Source: an uncultured Propionivibrio sp.
GTDB taxonomy: Bacteria; Pseudomonadota; Gammaproteobacteria; Burkholderiales; Rhodocyclaceae
Reading direction: 5' to 3'
Assembly (NCBI GenBank): GCA_937923255.1
Contig: CALAIL010000036.1
Span: 1 to 15,663, forward strand
Length of the DNA: 15,663 nucleotides
Shown here: positions 8,662 through 15,453 of the stretch, one piece after another
How the letters are laid out: each line of letters opens with the position of its first letter
Numbering within the stretch: the first letter of the stretch is position 1
Translations under genes and position numbers: made by a program
The notes under the pieces: model-generated
The model's database searches: none
Told to the model about the DNA's origin: nothing
Seen by the model: only the letters and a program-made list of their open reading frames with translations

Positions 8662-9438
8662 ATGAAAAAACAGTTGGGATCGCTTCTCGCAAGCTTCTGC
8701 CTTGCCGCCCTGCTCGCCGCATGCAGTAGCGCCCCGCAGCACATTCAGGAAAAACAACAGGTACAAGAGACGGCCAGCGTGCAGAAAGCCGCCGCCGCAG
8801 AACGCCTCGGTACGCAATGGGGCGACGAAGTCCGCTCCAACGTCAGCAACGTCGATCTGCGCCGCACCACGGCAATGCCGATCGCCGAAACCGTCGTCCA
8901 CTACGCCGGCAAGTCGTATCAGGGGCGTCGCGTGACCGCCATTGCGCTGGCCGCCGGCAAGATCGATTTCAGCGTGCAGAGCGACCGCCGCGCGCTGCCG
9001 CTGGTGCGCGACGGCAGCCACTACTACCTGCAAGGCGCGGCCGGCGCCGCCTACCAGCTCGTCTACCGCAACCGCAGCAGCGATACCTATGAAATCGTCG
9101 CCAGCGTGGACGGTCTGGATGTCATCAACGGCCGCGCCGCCAGCCGCAACAGCAGCGGTTATGTGCTTTATCCGCACGACACGCTGATCATTGAAGGCTT
9201 CCGCAAGAGCGATAGCGCCGTTGCGTCCTTCATCTTCAGCAAGCCCGGTGACGCCTATGCCGCCAACACGCTTGCGGGCGACGCGCGCAACATCGGCGTG
9301 ATCGGCACGGTGGTGTATGAGCTGTACGACCCAAGTGCGCGGACAACGCAGATGCCGCTTCGCGTTGCCCCGAACCCCAACGCGCCGCAGGCCTTCCCCG
9401 CCGATCGCGATAGCGGCTATGCGCAACCGCCGCGCTGA
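8662..9438 (+). CDS. Lipoprotein of unknown function
   Basis: A 258-residue protein. The ATG at 8662 is preferred to an upstream in-frame start at 8578 because GGGGGA (8651-8656) precedes it and it begins a standard lipoprotein signal. The lipobox LLAAC has its lipidated cysteine at residue 21, with SS after it, favouring the outer membrane. After a Gln/Ala/Glu-rich linker (about 25-55) come a short domain around AGKSYQGRRVTAIAL and a conserved-looking core: YYLQGAAGAAYQLVYRNRS, EIVASVDGLDVINGR, GYVLYPHDTLIIEGFRKS, SFIFSKPGDAYAA and RNIGVIGTVVYEL. I recall this wording from unannotated proteins in many proteobacteria but know no function. The C-terminus is Pro/Ala-rich. It is transcribed alone, between the hairpin at 8548-8577 and the terminator at 9521-9559. 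Confidence 0.82.
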   Translation: MKKQLGSLLASFCLAALLAACSSAPQHIQEKQQVQETASVQKAAAAERLGTQWGDEVRSNVSNVDLRRTTAMPIAETVVHYAGKSYQGRRVTAIALAAGKIDFSVQSDRRALPLVRDGSHYYLQGAAGAAYQLVYRNRSSDTYEIVASVDGLDVINGRAASRNSSGYVLYPHDTLIIEGFRKSDSAVASFIFSKPGDAYAANTLAGDARNIGVIGTVVYELYDPSARTTQMPLRVAPNPNAPQAFPADRDSGYAQPPR

Positions 9439-9520
9439 GCGGGTTGCGTCGATTGCCCGGATGGCGCGCGCGGCCTACGCCGCCGCGCGAAACACATCAA
9501 GCGCCCGGGCGCCATAGAAA

Positions 9521-9559
9521 ACGCAGGCCGGATGGAAAATCCGCCTGCGTTTGTTTTTG
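9521..9559 (+). terminator. Strong Rho-independent terminator after the lipoprotein gene
   Basis: ACGCAGGC (9521-9528) pairs with GCCTGCGT (9543-9550), and GGAT (9530-9533) with ATCC (9539-9542), leaving one bulged C and a GGAAA loop. TTGTTTTTG follows directly. On the other strand the stem is followed by TTTTC, so it may also stop transcription arriving from the convergent gene at 9779-10210. Confidence 0.85.
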
Positions 9560-9579
9560 CTTTCCGGTATCAAACTCCT

Positions 9580-9709
9580 GCCCGGAGCTCCCTTATCCAT
9601 GGGCATTTTCGAGTGGGCGCCCGGAACCCCTTGTAAACAGGGCATCTCCGGGTAGGCGCTCTGAGATGCCCTATCCACGCGGGTTTCCGGGCGGCGCTTC
9701 TGAGATGCC
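9580..9709 (+). repeat. Array B of three palindromic units plus a half unit
   Basis: Three hairpin units lie here, each with CCC/GGG inner pairing around an AT-richer loop. B1 (about 9580-9617) is degenerate. B2 (9620-9652) has arms CCCGGA and TCCGGG around CCCTTGTAAACAGGG. B3 (9659-9691) has CTCTGAGA opposite TTTCCGGG, which can pair at 7 of 8 positions if G-U is allowed. The inner-stem centres are near 9596, 9635 and 9676, a period of 39-41 bp. A half unit (GCTTCTGAGATGCC, 9696-9709) ends against a truncated MITE-like element. The array lies between two convergent genes. Confidence 0.75.
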
Positions 9710-9712
9710 AAA

Positions 9713-9750
9713 ATAGCGGTTCGACTTTGCCAAAAGACAAGGCGGCGAGG
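9713..9750 (-). mobile_element. Truncated MITE-like element
   Basis: ATAGCGG followed by TTCGACTTTGCCAAAAGACA and AGGCGGCGAG is the reverse complement of the right end of the element at 15328-15432, which reads, reversed, TATAGCGGCTTAACTTTGCC, then AAAAGACAAGGCGGCGAG. Identity is lost after about 9751, where the partner continues into its GTAC-rich core. Only one end is present, so it is a remnant. Confidence 0.65.
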
Positions 9751-9778
9751 CGCTTGCTTCCGTGCGGATCGGTCTTGA

Positions 9779-10210
9779 CTACGCCGGATTACCCGTTCCG
9801 GGGAACGCGAGAAGGGATTCAATTCCCTGGAGCAGTTCGGGCAAGAAGGACTGATCCAGCCCGCAAAACCCCGTGATGGATGCGCCGTCAGGCGGCAATG
9901 GCTGGAAACGCCACTCGCCCAGGATTGCGCCTTGTTCAAGCATGCGCAAGATCAGCGCAAACCCAGGCTCAACGCCTTTTAACTCCGCGCGCTGCGCCGG
10001 TCGAAGCTGCGCTTGCATGGATTGAAGCTGCTGCTGAAAATTGCGTAACTCAGCGGGCATGACGCGCCATTGCCCTTCCGCCTGAAGGCCCGGCTCTGTC
10101 AGGCGGATGCGGACATCGATCCATTCAAGATACGGCCCGCCCGGTTTCTCGCGGCGCGCAGAAACGGGCGCCATTTGAAGCCGAAAGTCGTCTGTGTCAA
10201 TGGTCAGCAT
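9779..10210 (-). CDS. WapI-family-like small protein, possibly an immunity protein
   Basis: A 143-residue soluble protein with no signal peptide or membrane segment. Its layout recalls the WapI/DUF6228 group: a short N-terminal strand (MLTIDTDDFRLQM), a Tyr/Trp-containing strand (GPYLEWIDVRIRL), a helix with AELRNFQQQLQSM, and near the end a strand-plus-helix LDQSFLPELLQGIESLL. Members I recall include immunity partners of contact-dependent or Rhs/WapA toxins, but many stand alone and are uncharacterised. No toxin gene lies in this window. No SD is visible before the ATG. TACTAT lies only 5 nt upstream, so a nearly leaderless transcript is conceivable. The family call is from memory of the pattern and is tentative; the reading frame itself looks genuine. 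Confidence 0.55.
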   Translation of the reverse strand: MLTIDTDDFRLQMAPVSARREKPGGPYLEWIDVRIRLTEPGLQAEGQWRVMPAELRNFQQQLQSMQAQLRPAQRAELKGVEPGFALILRMLEQGAILGEWRFQPLPPDGASITGFCGLDQSFLPELLQGIESLLAFPGTGNPA

Positions 10211-10262
10211 TTTTTAATAGTACATAAAATGGAGAACGCTCCAGTCAGGCGCAATATTCTGG

Positions 10263-10333
10263 TTTATGTTTTGTGATGCCCGGAGCCCCTTTATTCACGT
10301 GCGCTTCAGGGCATTTTATGTTTTATGTTTTGT
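10263..10333. repeat. 12-bp direct repeat flanking a single palindromic unit
   Basis: TTTATGTTTTGT occurs at 10263-10274 and again at 10322-10333, bracketing the palindrome at 10276-10314. A further TTTATGT at 10315-10321 touches the right-hand copy, so the right flank is partly a tandem TTTATGT run. It could be a target-site duplication or simple T-rich sequence. Confidence 0.45.
10276..10314 (+). repeat. Single palindromic unit (locus C)
   Basis: A 39-bp unit of the same family as the arrays. Perfect outer arms ATGCCC (10276-10281) and GGGCAT (10309-10314) continue inward as GGAG opposite CTTCA with one mismatch, around a CCCCTTTATTCACG core. It closely matches part of the repeat at 1-60. 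It lies between the 5' end of the WapI-like gene and the terminator of the PepSY gene. Confidence 0.65.
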
Positions 10334-10412
10334 TTGTAGAGGTTCGGAGCGCTCTTTTTATGGTCCCTCAGCCCTGCGGGCAGCTTCCCTTTTTTAGGGG
10401 AACGAAGAAATA

Positions 10413-10449
10413 CCGCCCCCACTTCTCTTTAAAAAGGAAGTGGGGGCGG
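10413..10449 (-). terminator. Terminator of the PepSY gene
   Basis: A perfect 13-bp stem, CCGCCCCCACTTC (10413-10425) and GAAGTGGGGGCGG (10437-10449), encloses an 11-nt loop. It begins 24 nt past the stop of the minus-strand gene. On that strand TATTTCTTCG follows the stem, a T-rich but interrupted tail. A second small hairpin with a T-rich loop, TTCCC/GGGAA, lies at 10385-10402. Confidence 0.7.
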
Positions 10450-10473
10450 CAAAGAAACCCGCTACATCCGCCG

Positions 10474-10782
10474 TCAGTCATCTCGCCGGGAGGAGAGCAC
10501 CTTGCCGGTTTTGGCATCGATAACGACATCGTATTCAAGGCCGTTTTCATCGAAAACTTCGACATCGAAATGGTCACCCTTCCAGCTTCTGTCGAACTCG
10601 ACTTCGGTTACGCGCCCATTCTTTACGGCCTGCGCGGCAATTTCCGCTGCCTTGTCAAAACTAATGTATTGGCTGCGGTTTTTTTCGTAGTACCACTGAT
10701 CGTCTTTAGCAAAAGCGGGCGCGGAAAGTACCAGGAGCGAACCGGCGCCGAGTGCGGCAAGCAGGGTTTTGGTGATTTTCAT
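10474..10782 (-). CDS. Periplasmic PepSY-domain protein
   Basis: A 102-residue exported protein. AAGGAG 8 nt before the ATG fixes the start. The signal peptide (MKITKTLLAALGAGSLLVLS) is probably cut after AFA at residue 25. Residues about 40-100 form one PepSY domain: a helix SFDKAAEIAAQAVKNG, then strands VTEVEFDRSWKGDHFDVEVF, LEYDVVIDAKTGKVLSS, ending in the usual DAKTGKVL hairpin. PepSY domains occur as inhibitors of secreted proteases and as small stand-alone periplasmic proteins of unclear role. The gene stands alone with its own terminator and has no two-component system beside it. The domain call is firm, the role unknown. Confidence 0.85.
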   Translation of the reverse strand: MKITKTLLAALGAGSLLVLSAPAFAKDDQWYYEKNRSQYISFDKAAEIAAQAVKNGRVTEVEFDRSWKGDHFDVEVFDENGLEYDVVIDAKTGKVLSSRRDD

Positions 10783-11305
10783 AACATGAACTCCTTATGT
10801 GTATGCGTGGTTAAAAAATTAGTAATGACTGGCGTGTGTTCCAGTGCGGCGCATTGTATCGGCAAAGAATTAGATGCACGTTAGGCCGCGCCGCGATGTT
10901 CGATTCATCGGCATATCGTGCTGTCGTGCCATCGTGCTCAGGTGAGCAGCTTCATTGTTCCTTTGCATTTTATGAGCCATCTGGTGGGATTCTGCAAAAA
11001 GGGATAAAAGCAGAGCCAAAAAATTTCTGGGTGGGCGGCACAGCGATTGGTGGCGGAGCAGCGTGCGTTATCCATCATCGGTTCCCAGGCAAATCAGGAT
11101 CGGTAGGCGCTATGGCCGACTTGCGTGTGGAGCCGCGCCGGGCGGATCGTTTCAGCCGGTGTTTCTTAGTGCGGCAGGCCGGTTGCGCGTTACGGTCAGA
11201 AAACCGAAGCAGAATGCTTCAGTCCCGCATCGGCAGGAAAGTTCAACCAGTCCATAGGCAGGCTGTTAAAATCGCCCGGTTTCCCGTAGTGAAGAAGTCC
11301 TTGTC
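10783..11305. other. Long intergenic region between the PepSY gene and ilvA
   Basis: No convincing gene is seen in these 523 bp. A plus-strand open frame runs through most of it, but its translation lacks protein-like features and it overlaps the start of ilvA. The left edge holds the PepSY gene's SD and, by position, its promoter. The right edge holds a likely ilvA promoter at 11264-11272. None of the palindromic units or MITE-like elements seen elsewhere lies here. Confidence 0.5.
11264..11272 (+). promoter_or_regulatory. Possible extended -10 promoter of ilvA
   Basis: TGTTAAAAT fits TGnTATAAT with one mismatch. A weak TTCAAC lies 19 bp upstream of the hexamer (11242-11247). Transcription would start near 11279, leaving a leader of about 27 nt. 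No leader peptide or attenuator is visible. Confidence 0.4.
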
Positions 11306-12820
11306 ATGGCTACCGATTATCTCGAAAAAATTCTCAATGCACAGATCTACGATGTCGCGATAGAAACACCGCTCGATCCTGCCCCCAACCTCTCGGCGCG
11401 CATCGGCAATACCGTGCTCATCAAACGCGAAGACATGCAGCCGGTGTTCTCGTTCAAGCTGCGCGGCGCATACAACAAGCTGGCCAAACTGTCGCCGGAA
11501 AAGCGCAAACGCGGCGTCATCTGCGCTTCGGCCGGAAACCATGCGCAGGGGGTGGCGCTCTCGGCGGCGAGAATCGGCTGTCGTGCGGTGATCGTTATGC
11601 CGACGACGACGCCCGCCATCAAGGTCGATGCGGTCAAAAACCGGGGCGGTGAGGTTGTGCTGGCAGGCGATACGTATGATGCCGCTTACGCCCATGCCCG
11701 CACGCTGGAGAAGCAGGAAAAACTCACCTTTGTGCATCCTTTCGACGATCCGGAGGTGATCGCCGGGCAGGGCACCATCGGCATGGAAATCCTGCGCCAG
11801 CATTCCCAGCCGATTTATGCTGTTTTTTGCGCCATTGGCGGCGGTGGGCTGATTGCCGGCGTGGCGGCCTACATCAAACGCTTACGCCCGGATATCCGGG
11901 TGATCGGCGTTGAAACGCGCGATGCCGACGCGATGAGGCGCTCGCTCGAAGCGGGCAAGCGCGTGCGTCTGGAGCATGTCGGCCTGTTTGCCGACGGTAC
12001 GGCAGTCAGGTATGTCGGTGAAGAGACTTTCCGCCTTTGTCAGCAGCATGTCGACGAGGTGATTCTGGTCGATACCGATGCCATCTGCGCGGCGATCAAG
12101 GATGTCTTTGAGGACACCCGTTCGATTCTTGAGCCTTCCGGCGCGCTGGCGATCGCCGGCGCCAAGGCCTATGCTGCGCGCAATCGCCTGAAAGACAAAA
12201 CGCTGGTTGCCGTGGCATCCGGCGCCAACATGAATTTTGACCGTCTGCGCTTTGTTGCCGAGCGCGCCGAAATCGGCGAACAGCGCGAAGCCGTATTCGC
12301 CGTCACCCTCCCCGAGCAGCCTGGCAGCTACAAGAAATTCATGAATCTGATCGGCGCCCGCAACATTACCGAATTCAACTATCGCTATAACGATGCCCGC
12401 GATGCGCAGGTGTATGTCGGCATCCAGGTCGCCTCGCGCGCCGAGTCGCTCAAGCTGATCGAACAGCTGCGCCGCAATGGCTATGCCGCGCTTGATTTGA
12501 CCGATGATGAAATGGCCAAGCTGCATATCCGCCATCTGGTGGGTGGGCATTCGCCGCAGGTCGACAACGAAATTCTCTACCGTTTTGAATTTCCCGAACG
12601 GCCAGGCGCGCTGATGAATTTCCTCTCCCGCATGAGCGCGGGGTGGAATATCAGTCTTTTCCATTACCGCAATCACGGCGCTGACACCGGGCGTGTTCTC
12701 GTCGGTATGCAGGTGCCACCGGGTGAAATGAAAATATTCCGCGACTTCCTCAAGCAGCTTGGCTACGTACATTGGAACGAAACGGACAACCCCGCTTATC
12801 GTCTTTTCCTTGGTAAATGA
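11306..12820 (+). CDS. ilvA: Threonine ammonia-lyase, biosynthetic
   Basis: This 504-residue PLP enzyme deaminates threonine to 2-oxobutanoate, the first committed step to isoleucine; E. coli IlvA is 514. The PLP lysine is Lys51 in SFKLRGAY. Further cofactor and substrate motifs are ASAGNHAQGVA, the phosphate-binding GGGGLIAG, and EPSGALAIAG. The C-terminal part holds two ACT-like regulatory domains (about residues 330-400, VFAVTLPEQPGSYKKFMNLI, and 420-500, YRFEFPERPGALMNFLSRM). Two such domains mark the long, isoleucine-inhibited biosynthetic form rather than the short catabolic one. The SD is weak (GAAG about 10 nt upstream). It is followed by cysK after 143 bp, with no strong terminator between. 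Confidence 0.97.
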   Translation: MATDYLEKILNAQIYDVAIETPLDPAPNLSARIGNTVLIKREDMQPVFSFKLRGAYNKLAKLSPEKRKRGVICASAGNHAQGVALSAARIGCRAVIVMPTTTPAIKVDAVKNRGGEVVLAGDTYDAAYAHARTLEKQEKLTFVHPFDDPEVIAGQGTIGMEILRQHSQPIYAVFCAIGGGGLIAGVAAYIKRLRPDIRVIGVETRDADAMRRSLEAGKRVRLEHVGLFADGTAVRYVGEETFRLCQQHVDEVILVDTDAICAAIKDVFEDTRSILEPSGALAIAGAKAYAARNRLKDKTLVAVASGANMNFDRLRFVAERAEIGEQREAVFAVTLPEQPGSYKKFMNLIGARNITEFNYRYNDARDAQVYVGIQVASRAESLKLIEQLRRNGYAALDLTDDEMAKLHIRHLVGGHSPQVDNEILYRFEFPERPGALMNFLSRMSAGWNISLFHYRNHGADTGRVLVGMQVPPGEMKIFRDFLKQLGYVHWNETDNPAYRLFLGK

Positions 12821-12902
12821 CCCAATATAGGCTATCCGGTTATAAGCAATAAACCAAAGCGTCTTTGTTCAGGGCAGCAGGTCGGCTACATTTCATCTGG
12901 CG

Positions 12903-12918
12903 CCGCAAAATTCTGCGG
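12903..12918. promoter_or_regulatory. Near-perfect palindrome upstream of cysK
   Basis: CCGCAAAATTCTGCGG is a 16-bp palindrome centred on AATT, with a single mismatched pair (positions 6 and 11). It ends 45 nt before the cysK start. It could be an operator half-site pair or a small hairpin. No promoter hexamers are clear around it, so its role is open. Confidence 0.3.
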
Positions 12919-12963
12919 AACTTGAATCCTTCTGGATGATTGAAGCGTAAAGGAGAAACCTGC

Positions 12964-13902
12964 ATGTCCCTAAAAATTGCCAACAACGTGACCGAACTGA
13001 TCGGTCATACGCCGCTGGTCAGGTTGAATCGTCTGACGGCCGGAATCCGAGGTACGGTTGCCGTCAAGCTCGAATTTTTCAATCCCGCGCACAGTGTCAA
13101 GGATCGCATTGCTGCGGCAATGATTGATGCGGCGCTTGCGGAGGGCAAAATCGGCCCCGATACCGTCATACTCGAACCGACTTCGGGCAATACCGGCATC
13201 GGCCTGGCGATGATCTGCGCGGCGCGCGGGATCAAAAGTTGTTTCGTCATGCCGGAAACGATGAGCCGCGAGCGCCGCCTGCTGCTCAAGGCGTATGGCG
13301 CCGAACTCGTTCTGACGCCCGGTGCCGAGGGCATAGGGGGAGCGATCAGCCGCGCGCGGGAAATGGCGGCCGCCGATCCGCGTTACTTCATTCCACAGCA
13401 GTTCGAGAACCCTGCTAACCCGGCGATTCACCGGGCAAGCACCGCCGAAGAGATTTGGCGTGATACCGATGGCAAGGTCGATATTTTCGTTGCCGGTGTC
13501 GGTACCGGCGGGACGATTACAGGCGTCGGCGAAGTGCTCAAGGCGCGCAAACCGTCAGTGCAGGTCATTGCCGTCGAGCCGGATGCTTCGCCCGTGCTCT
13601 CTGGCGGGCAGAAGGGGCCGCATCCGATTCAGGGCATTGGCACGGGTTTCATCCCCGCCGTGCTCAATGTCAAGATTTACGATGAAGTGGTTCGGGTCAA
13701 GGCGGATGATGCACTGACCACGGCGCGTCGTATGGCGAGCGAAGAAGGCATTTTGGTCGGCATCTCGTCGGGGGCGGCCGTCTGGGCGGCTCTGCAAGTG
13801 GCGGCAAGGCCGCAGAACGAGGACAAACTGAGCGTCGTGATCATTCCGTCGTTCGGCGAGCGTTATCTCTCCACGCCGTTATTTGCCAATCTGGACGCTT
13901 GA
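12964..13902 (+). CDS. cysK: Cysteine synthase A (O-acetylserine sulfhydrylase)
   Basis: A 312-residue PLP enzyme that makes cysteine from O-acetylserine and sulfide in the cytoplasm. AAGGAG 8 nt before the ATG at 12964 decides the start over an in-frame TTG at 12940. The N-terminus [17 protein letters not shown] is classic. The Schiff-base lysine is Lys46 in AHSVKDR, the substrate-binding loop is [10 protein letters not shown], the phosphate loop is [10 protein letters not shown], and [12 protein letters not shown] is near the C-terminus. Length and motifs fit CysK better than CysM, which is usually a little shorter and differs in the active-site region, though the two are not always separable by eye. 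Its stop lies 7 nt before the patB start, indicating an operon and likely translational coupling. Confidence 0.95.
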   Translation: MSLKIANNVTELIGHTPLVRLNRLTAGIRGTVAVKLEFFNPAHSVKDRIAAAMIDAALAEGKIGPDTVILEPTSGNTGIGLAMICAARGIKSCFVMPETMSRERRLLLKAYGAELVLTPGAEGIGGAISRAREMAAADPRYFIPQQFENPANPAIHRASTAEEIWRDTDGKVDIFVAGVGTGGTITGVGEVLKARKPSVQVIAVEPDASPVLSGGQKGPHPIQGIGTGFIPAVLNVKIYDEVVRVKADDALTTARRMASEEGILVGISSGAAVWAALQVAARPQNEDKLSVVIIPSFGERYLSTPLFANLDA

Positions 13903-13909
13903 AATTACG

Positions 13910-15088
13910 ATGATTACCATATCCGGGCCGCTGGCCACTGCATCCGTTTTCGATTTTGAACGCCACATTGATCGCAGCGGCGGTGATTCGCTTAAATGGA
14001 ACCGTTATGCCGGGCGCGATGTTGTGCCGCTCTGGGTGGCGGATATGGACTTTGCCGCCCCGCCCGCCGTGCTTGACGCACTGCGCCAGCGTATCGGCCA
14101 TGGCGTGCTCGGCTATGCCAAGCCGTGGCCGTCGCTGATCGAAGCGGCGCTGGCGCACCTGAACCAGCAGTATGGCTGGTCGGTCGACCCCGACTGGCTG
14201 GTCTGGCTGCCCGGCGTTGTACCGGGATTGAGCCTTGCCTGCCGGGCGATTACCGGCGATGTCGTGACCGCGACGCCGATTTATCCCCCGTTTCTTGCCG
14301 TGCCGGAAAGCTCCGGGCGTGTCTTGACTACGGCAGCTTTGCATCTGGATGACGAAGCGGGTCATCGACAATGGCGTTGGGACTGGGCGGCGCTGGAAGC
14401 GGCCGTGACGCCCACAACCCGTTTGCTGCTCCTCTGCCACCCGCATAATCCGGTCGGGCGGGCCTGGCGCGCCGATGAATTGGCAAAGCTGGCGGATTTT
14501 TGCCAGCGCCACGATCTTTACGTTTGTTCCGACGAAATCCACTGCGATCTGATTCTTGACGCGGATAAACGACACACGCCGCTGGCGCTGGCGCATCCGG
14601 AACTGGCTTCCCGCTGCATGACGCTGATGGCCCCTTCCAAGACGTACAACATTCCGGGGCTGGGCTGCTCGTTCGCCATCATTCAGGATCCGGCGCTGCG
14701 CGCGCGTTTTGCCGAGGCCATGTGCGGCATCGTGCCGGACGTGAATGTGCTCGGCATGGTTGCCGCCGAAGCGGCTTACCGCGAAGGCGAGCCGTGGCGC
14801 CGGGCGGCGCTCGACGTCTTGCGCGCCCGGCGTGACCGTGTCGAACAGGCGGTTGCCGACATGCCCGGACTATCAACCACGCACGTTGAGGCGACCTACC
14901 TGGCCTGGATCGACGCACGCGGCCTGAAGGTCGCGGATCCCGCAGAGTTTTTTGAACAGGCAGGCGTCGGTTTGTCGAACGGCGTCGATTTCGGCGCCCC
15001 CGGCTGGGTGCGGCTCAACTTCGCCTGTACGGCGGAGACGCTGGAAACCGCGCTCACCCGCATCCGGCGCGCCTGCGAACGGCGTTAA
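13910..15088 (+). CDS. patB: PatB/MalY-type C-S lyase (cystathionine beta-lyase)
   Basis: A 392-residue fold-type I PLP enzyme of the MalY/PatB family. Members cleave the C-S bond of cystathionine and similar thioethers to give homocysteine (or a thiol), pyruvate and ammonia. The start FDFERHIDRSGGDSLKWN, followed by PLWVADMDF, is the family signature. The PLP lysine is Lys244 in APSKTYNIPGL. CHPHNPVGRAW and CSDEIHCDLI carry the Asn and Asp cofactor contacts. The ATG at 13910 gives a family-like N-terminus; an in-frame TTG at 13883 would overlap cysK. The SD is poor, consistent with coupling to cysK. The pairing suggests conversion between cysteine and homocysteine for methionine. True aminotransferase activity is an alternative for some relatives. 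Confidence 0.9.
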   Translation: MITISGPLATASVFDFERHIDRSGGDSLKWNRYAGRDVVPLWVADMDFAAPPAVLDALRQRIGHGVLGYAKPWPSLIEAALAHLNQQYGWSVDPDWLVWLPGVVPGLSLACRAITGDVVTATPIYPPFLAVPESSGRVLTTAALHLDDEAGHRQWRWDWAALEAAVTPTTRLLLLCHPHNPVGRAWRADELAKLADFCQRHDLYVCSDEIHCDLILDADKRHTPLALAHPELASRCMTLMAPSKTYNIPGLGCSFAIIQDPALRARFAEAMCGIVPDVNVLGMVAAEAAYREGEPWRRAALDVLRARRDRVEQAVADMPGLSTTHVEATYLAWIDARGLKVADPAEFFEQAGVGLSNGVDFGAPGWVRLNFACTAETLETALTRIRRACERR

Positions 15089-15093
15089 ACGGC

Positions 15094-15225
15094 TGCCCGC
15101 CAGCCCGCGTATTTCGGGCATCTCCGGCGCCCATGCCCTGAAGCCCTTTATTTATAAGGGTTTCAGAGGTGCATGCTCGGAAACGCCCAATCCACGCGGG
15201 CTTCAGAGGGGGTGCCCTGATCACC
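15094..15225 (+). repeat. Array D of three palindromic units plus a half unit
   Basis: The array begins just after the patB stop. D1 has a perfect GCCCG/CGGGC inner stem (15103-15107, 15115-15119). D2 (15133-15174) is the longest: ATGC and GCAT at its ends, CCTGAA opposite TTCAG, and CCCTT opposite AAGGG. D3 (15173-15210) has CTCGGAA opposite TTCAGAG, with one mismatch, around CCCAATCCACGCGGG. The centres are near 15111, 15153 and 15193, a period of 40-42 bp. A short remnant, GGTGCCCTGATCACC (15211-15225), ends the array before the MITE-like elements. D1 may also act as the 3' end of the patB transcript. Confidence 0.75.
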
Positions 15226-15236
15226 TTACACAACGA

Positions 15237-15326
15237 CTCGACTTTATCAAAATGCTGCGTTGGCTTTGCCTTGCCGTACTAAACGTACTGTCTGCGGCTT
15301 ACCGCTTTGTCTTTGGCAAAGTCGAG
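15237..15326 (+). mobile_element. MITE-like element, copy 1 (degenerate ends)
   Basis: It is bounded by perfect 9-bp inverted repeats CTCGACTTT (15237-15245) and AAAGTCGAG (15318-15326). Its interior (CGTTGGCTTTGCCTTGCCGT, then ACTAAACGTACTGTCTGCGG) is closely similar, roughly 80-85% by eye, to copy 2, offset by 98 bp. The outer TATAGCGG end seen in copy 2 is missing on its left side. It has no coding capacity and would depend on a transposase encoded elsewhere, if it moves at all. Confidence 0.6.
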
Positions 15327-15327
15327 C

Positions 15328-15432
15328 TATAGCGGCTTCCTTCGCCAAAATACTTCGTTGGCTCGCCTTGCCGTACTGCTTGTACTGTCAGCGGCTCGCC
15401 GCCTTGTCTTTTGGCAAAGTTAAGCCGCTATA
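15328..15432 (+). mobile_element. MITE-like element, copy 2 (105 bp, intact terminal inverted repeats)
   Basis: The terminal inverted repeats are TATAGCGGCTT (15328-15338) and AAGCCGCTATA (15422-15432), 11 bp and perfect. After a small gap they continue as CGCCAAAA opposite TTTTGGCA, so the imperfect repeat reaches about 24 bp. The centre has the near-palindrome CAGTACAAGCAGTACGG (reverse strand). The ends start and finish with TA, as in elements that duplicate TA on insertion. It overlaps the edge of copy 1 in a head-to-tail pair. No reading frame inside it looks protein-like. Confidence 0.7.
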
Positions 15433-15453
15433 TATTGGGCGTCTTAAATATCG

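Noticed and set aside
9468..9491. GC-rich hairpin shortly after the lipoprotein stop as the terminator
   Set aside because: It has no T-tract. The hairpin at 9521-9559 with TTGTTTTTG is a far better terminator.
10836..11363. A plus-strand open frame of 175 codons before ilvA
   Set aside because: It overlaps the ilvA start out of frame, has no convincing SD, and its translation shows no fold-like pattern.
11882..14596. Minus-strand open frames opposite ilvA and patB
   Set aside because: They are shadows of unambiguous enzyme genes on the plus strand. Their translations match nothing I recognise.
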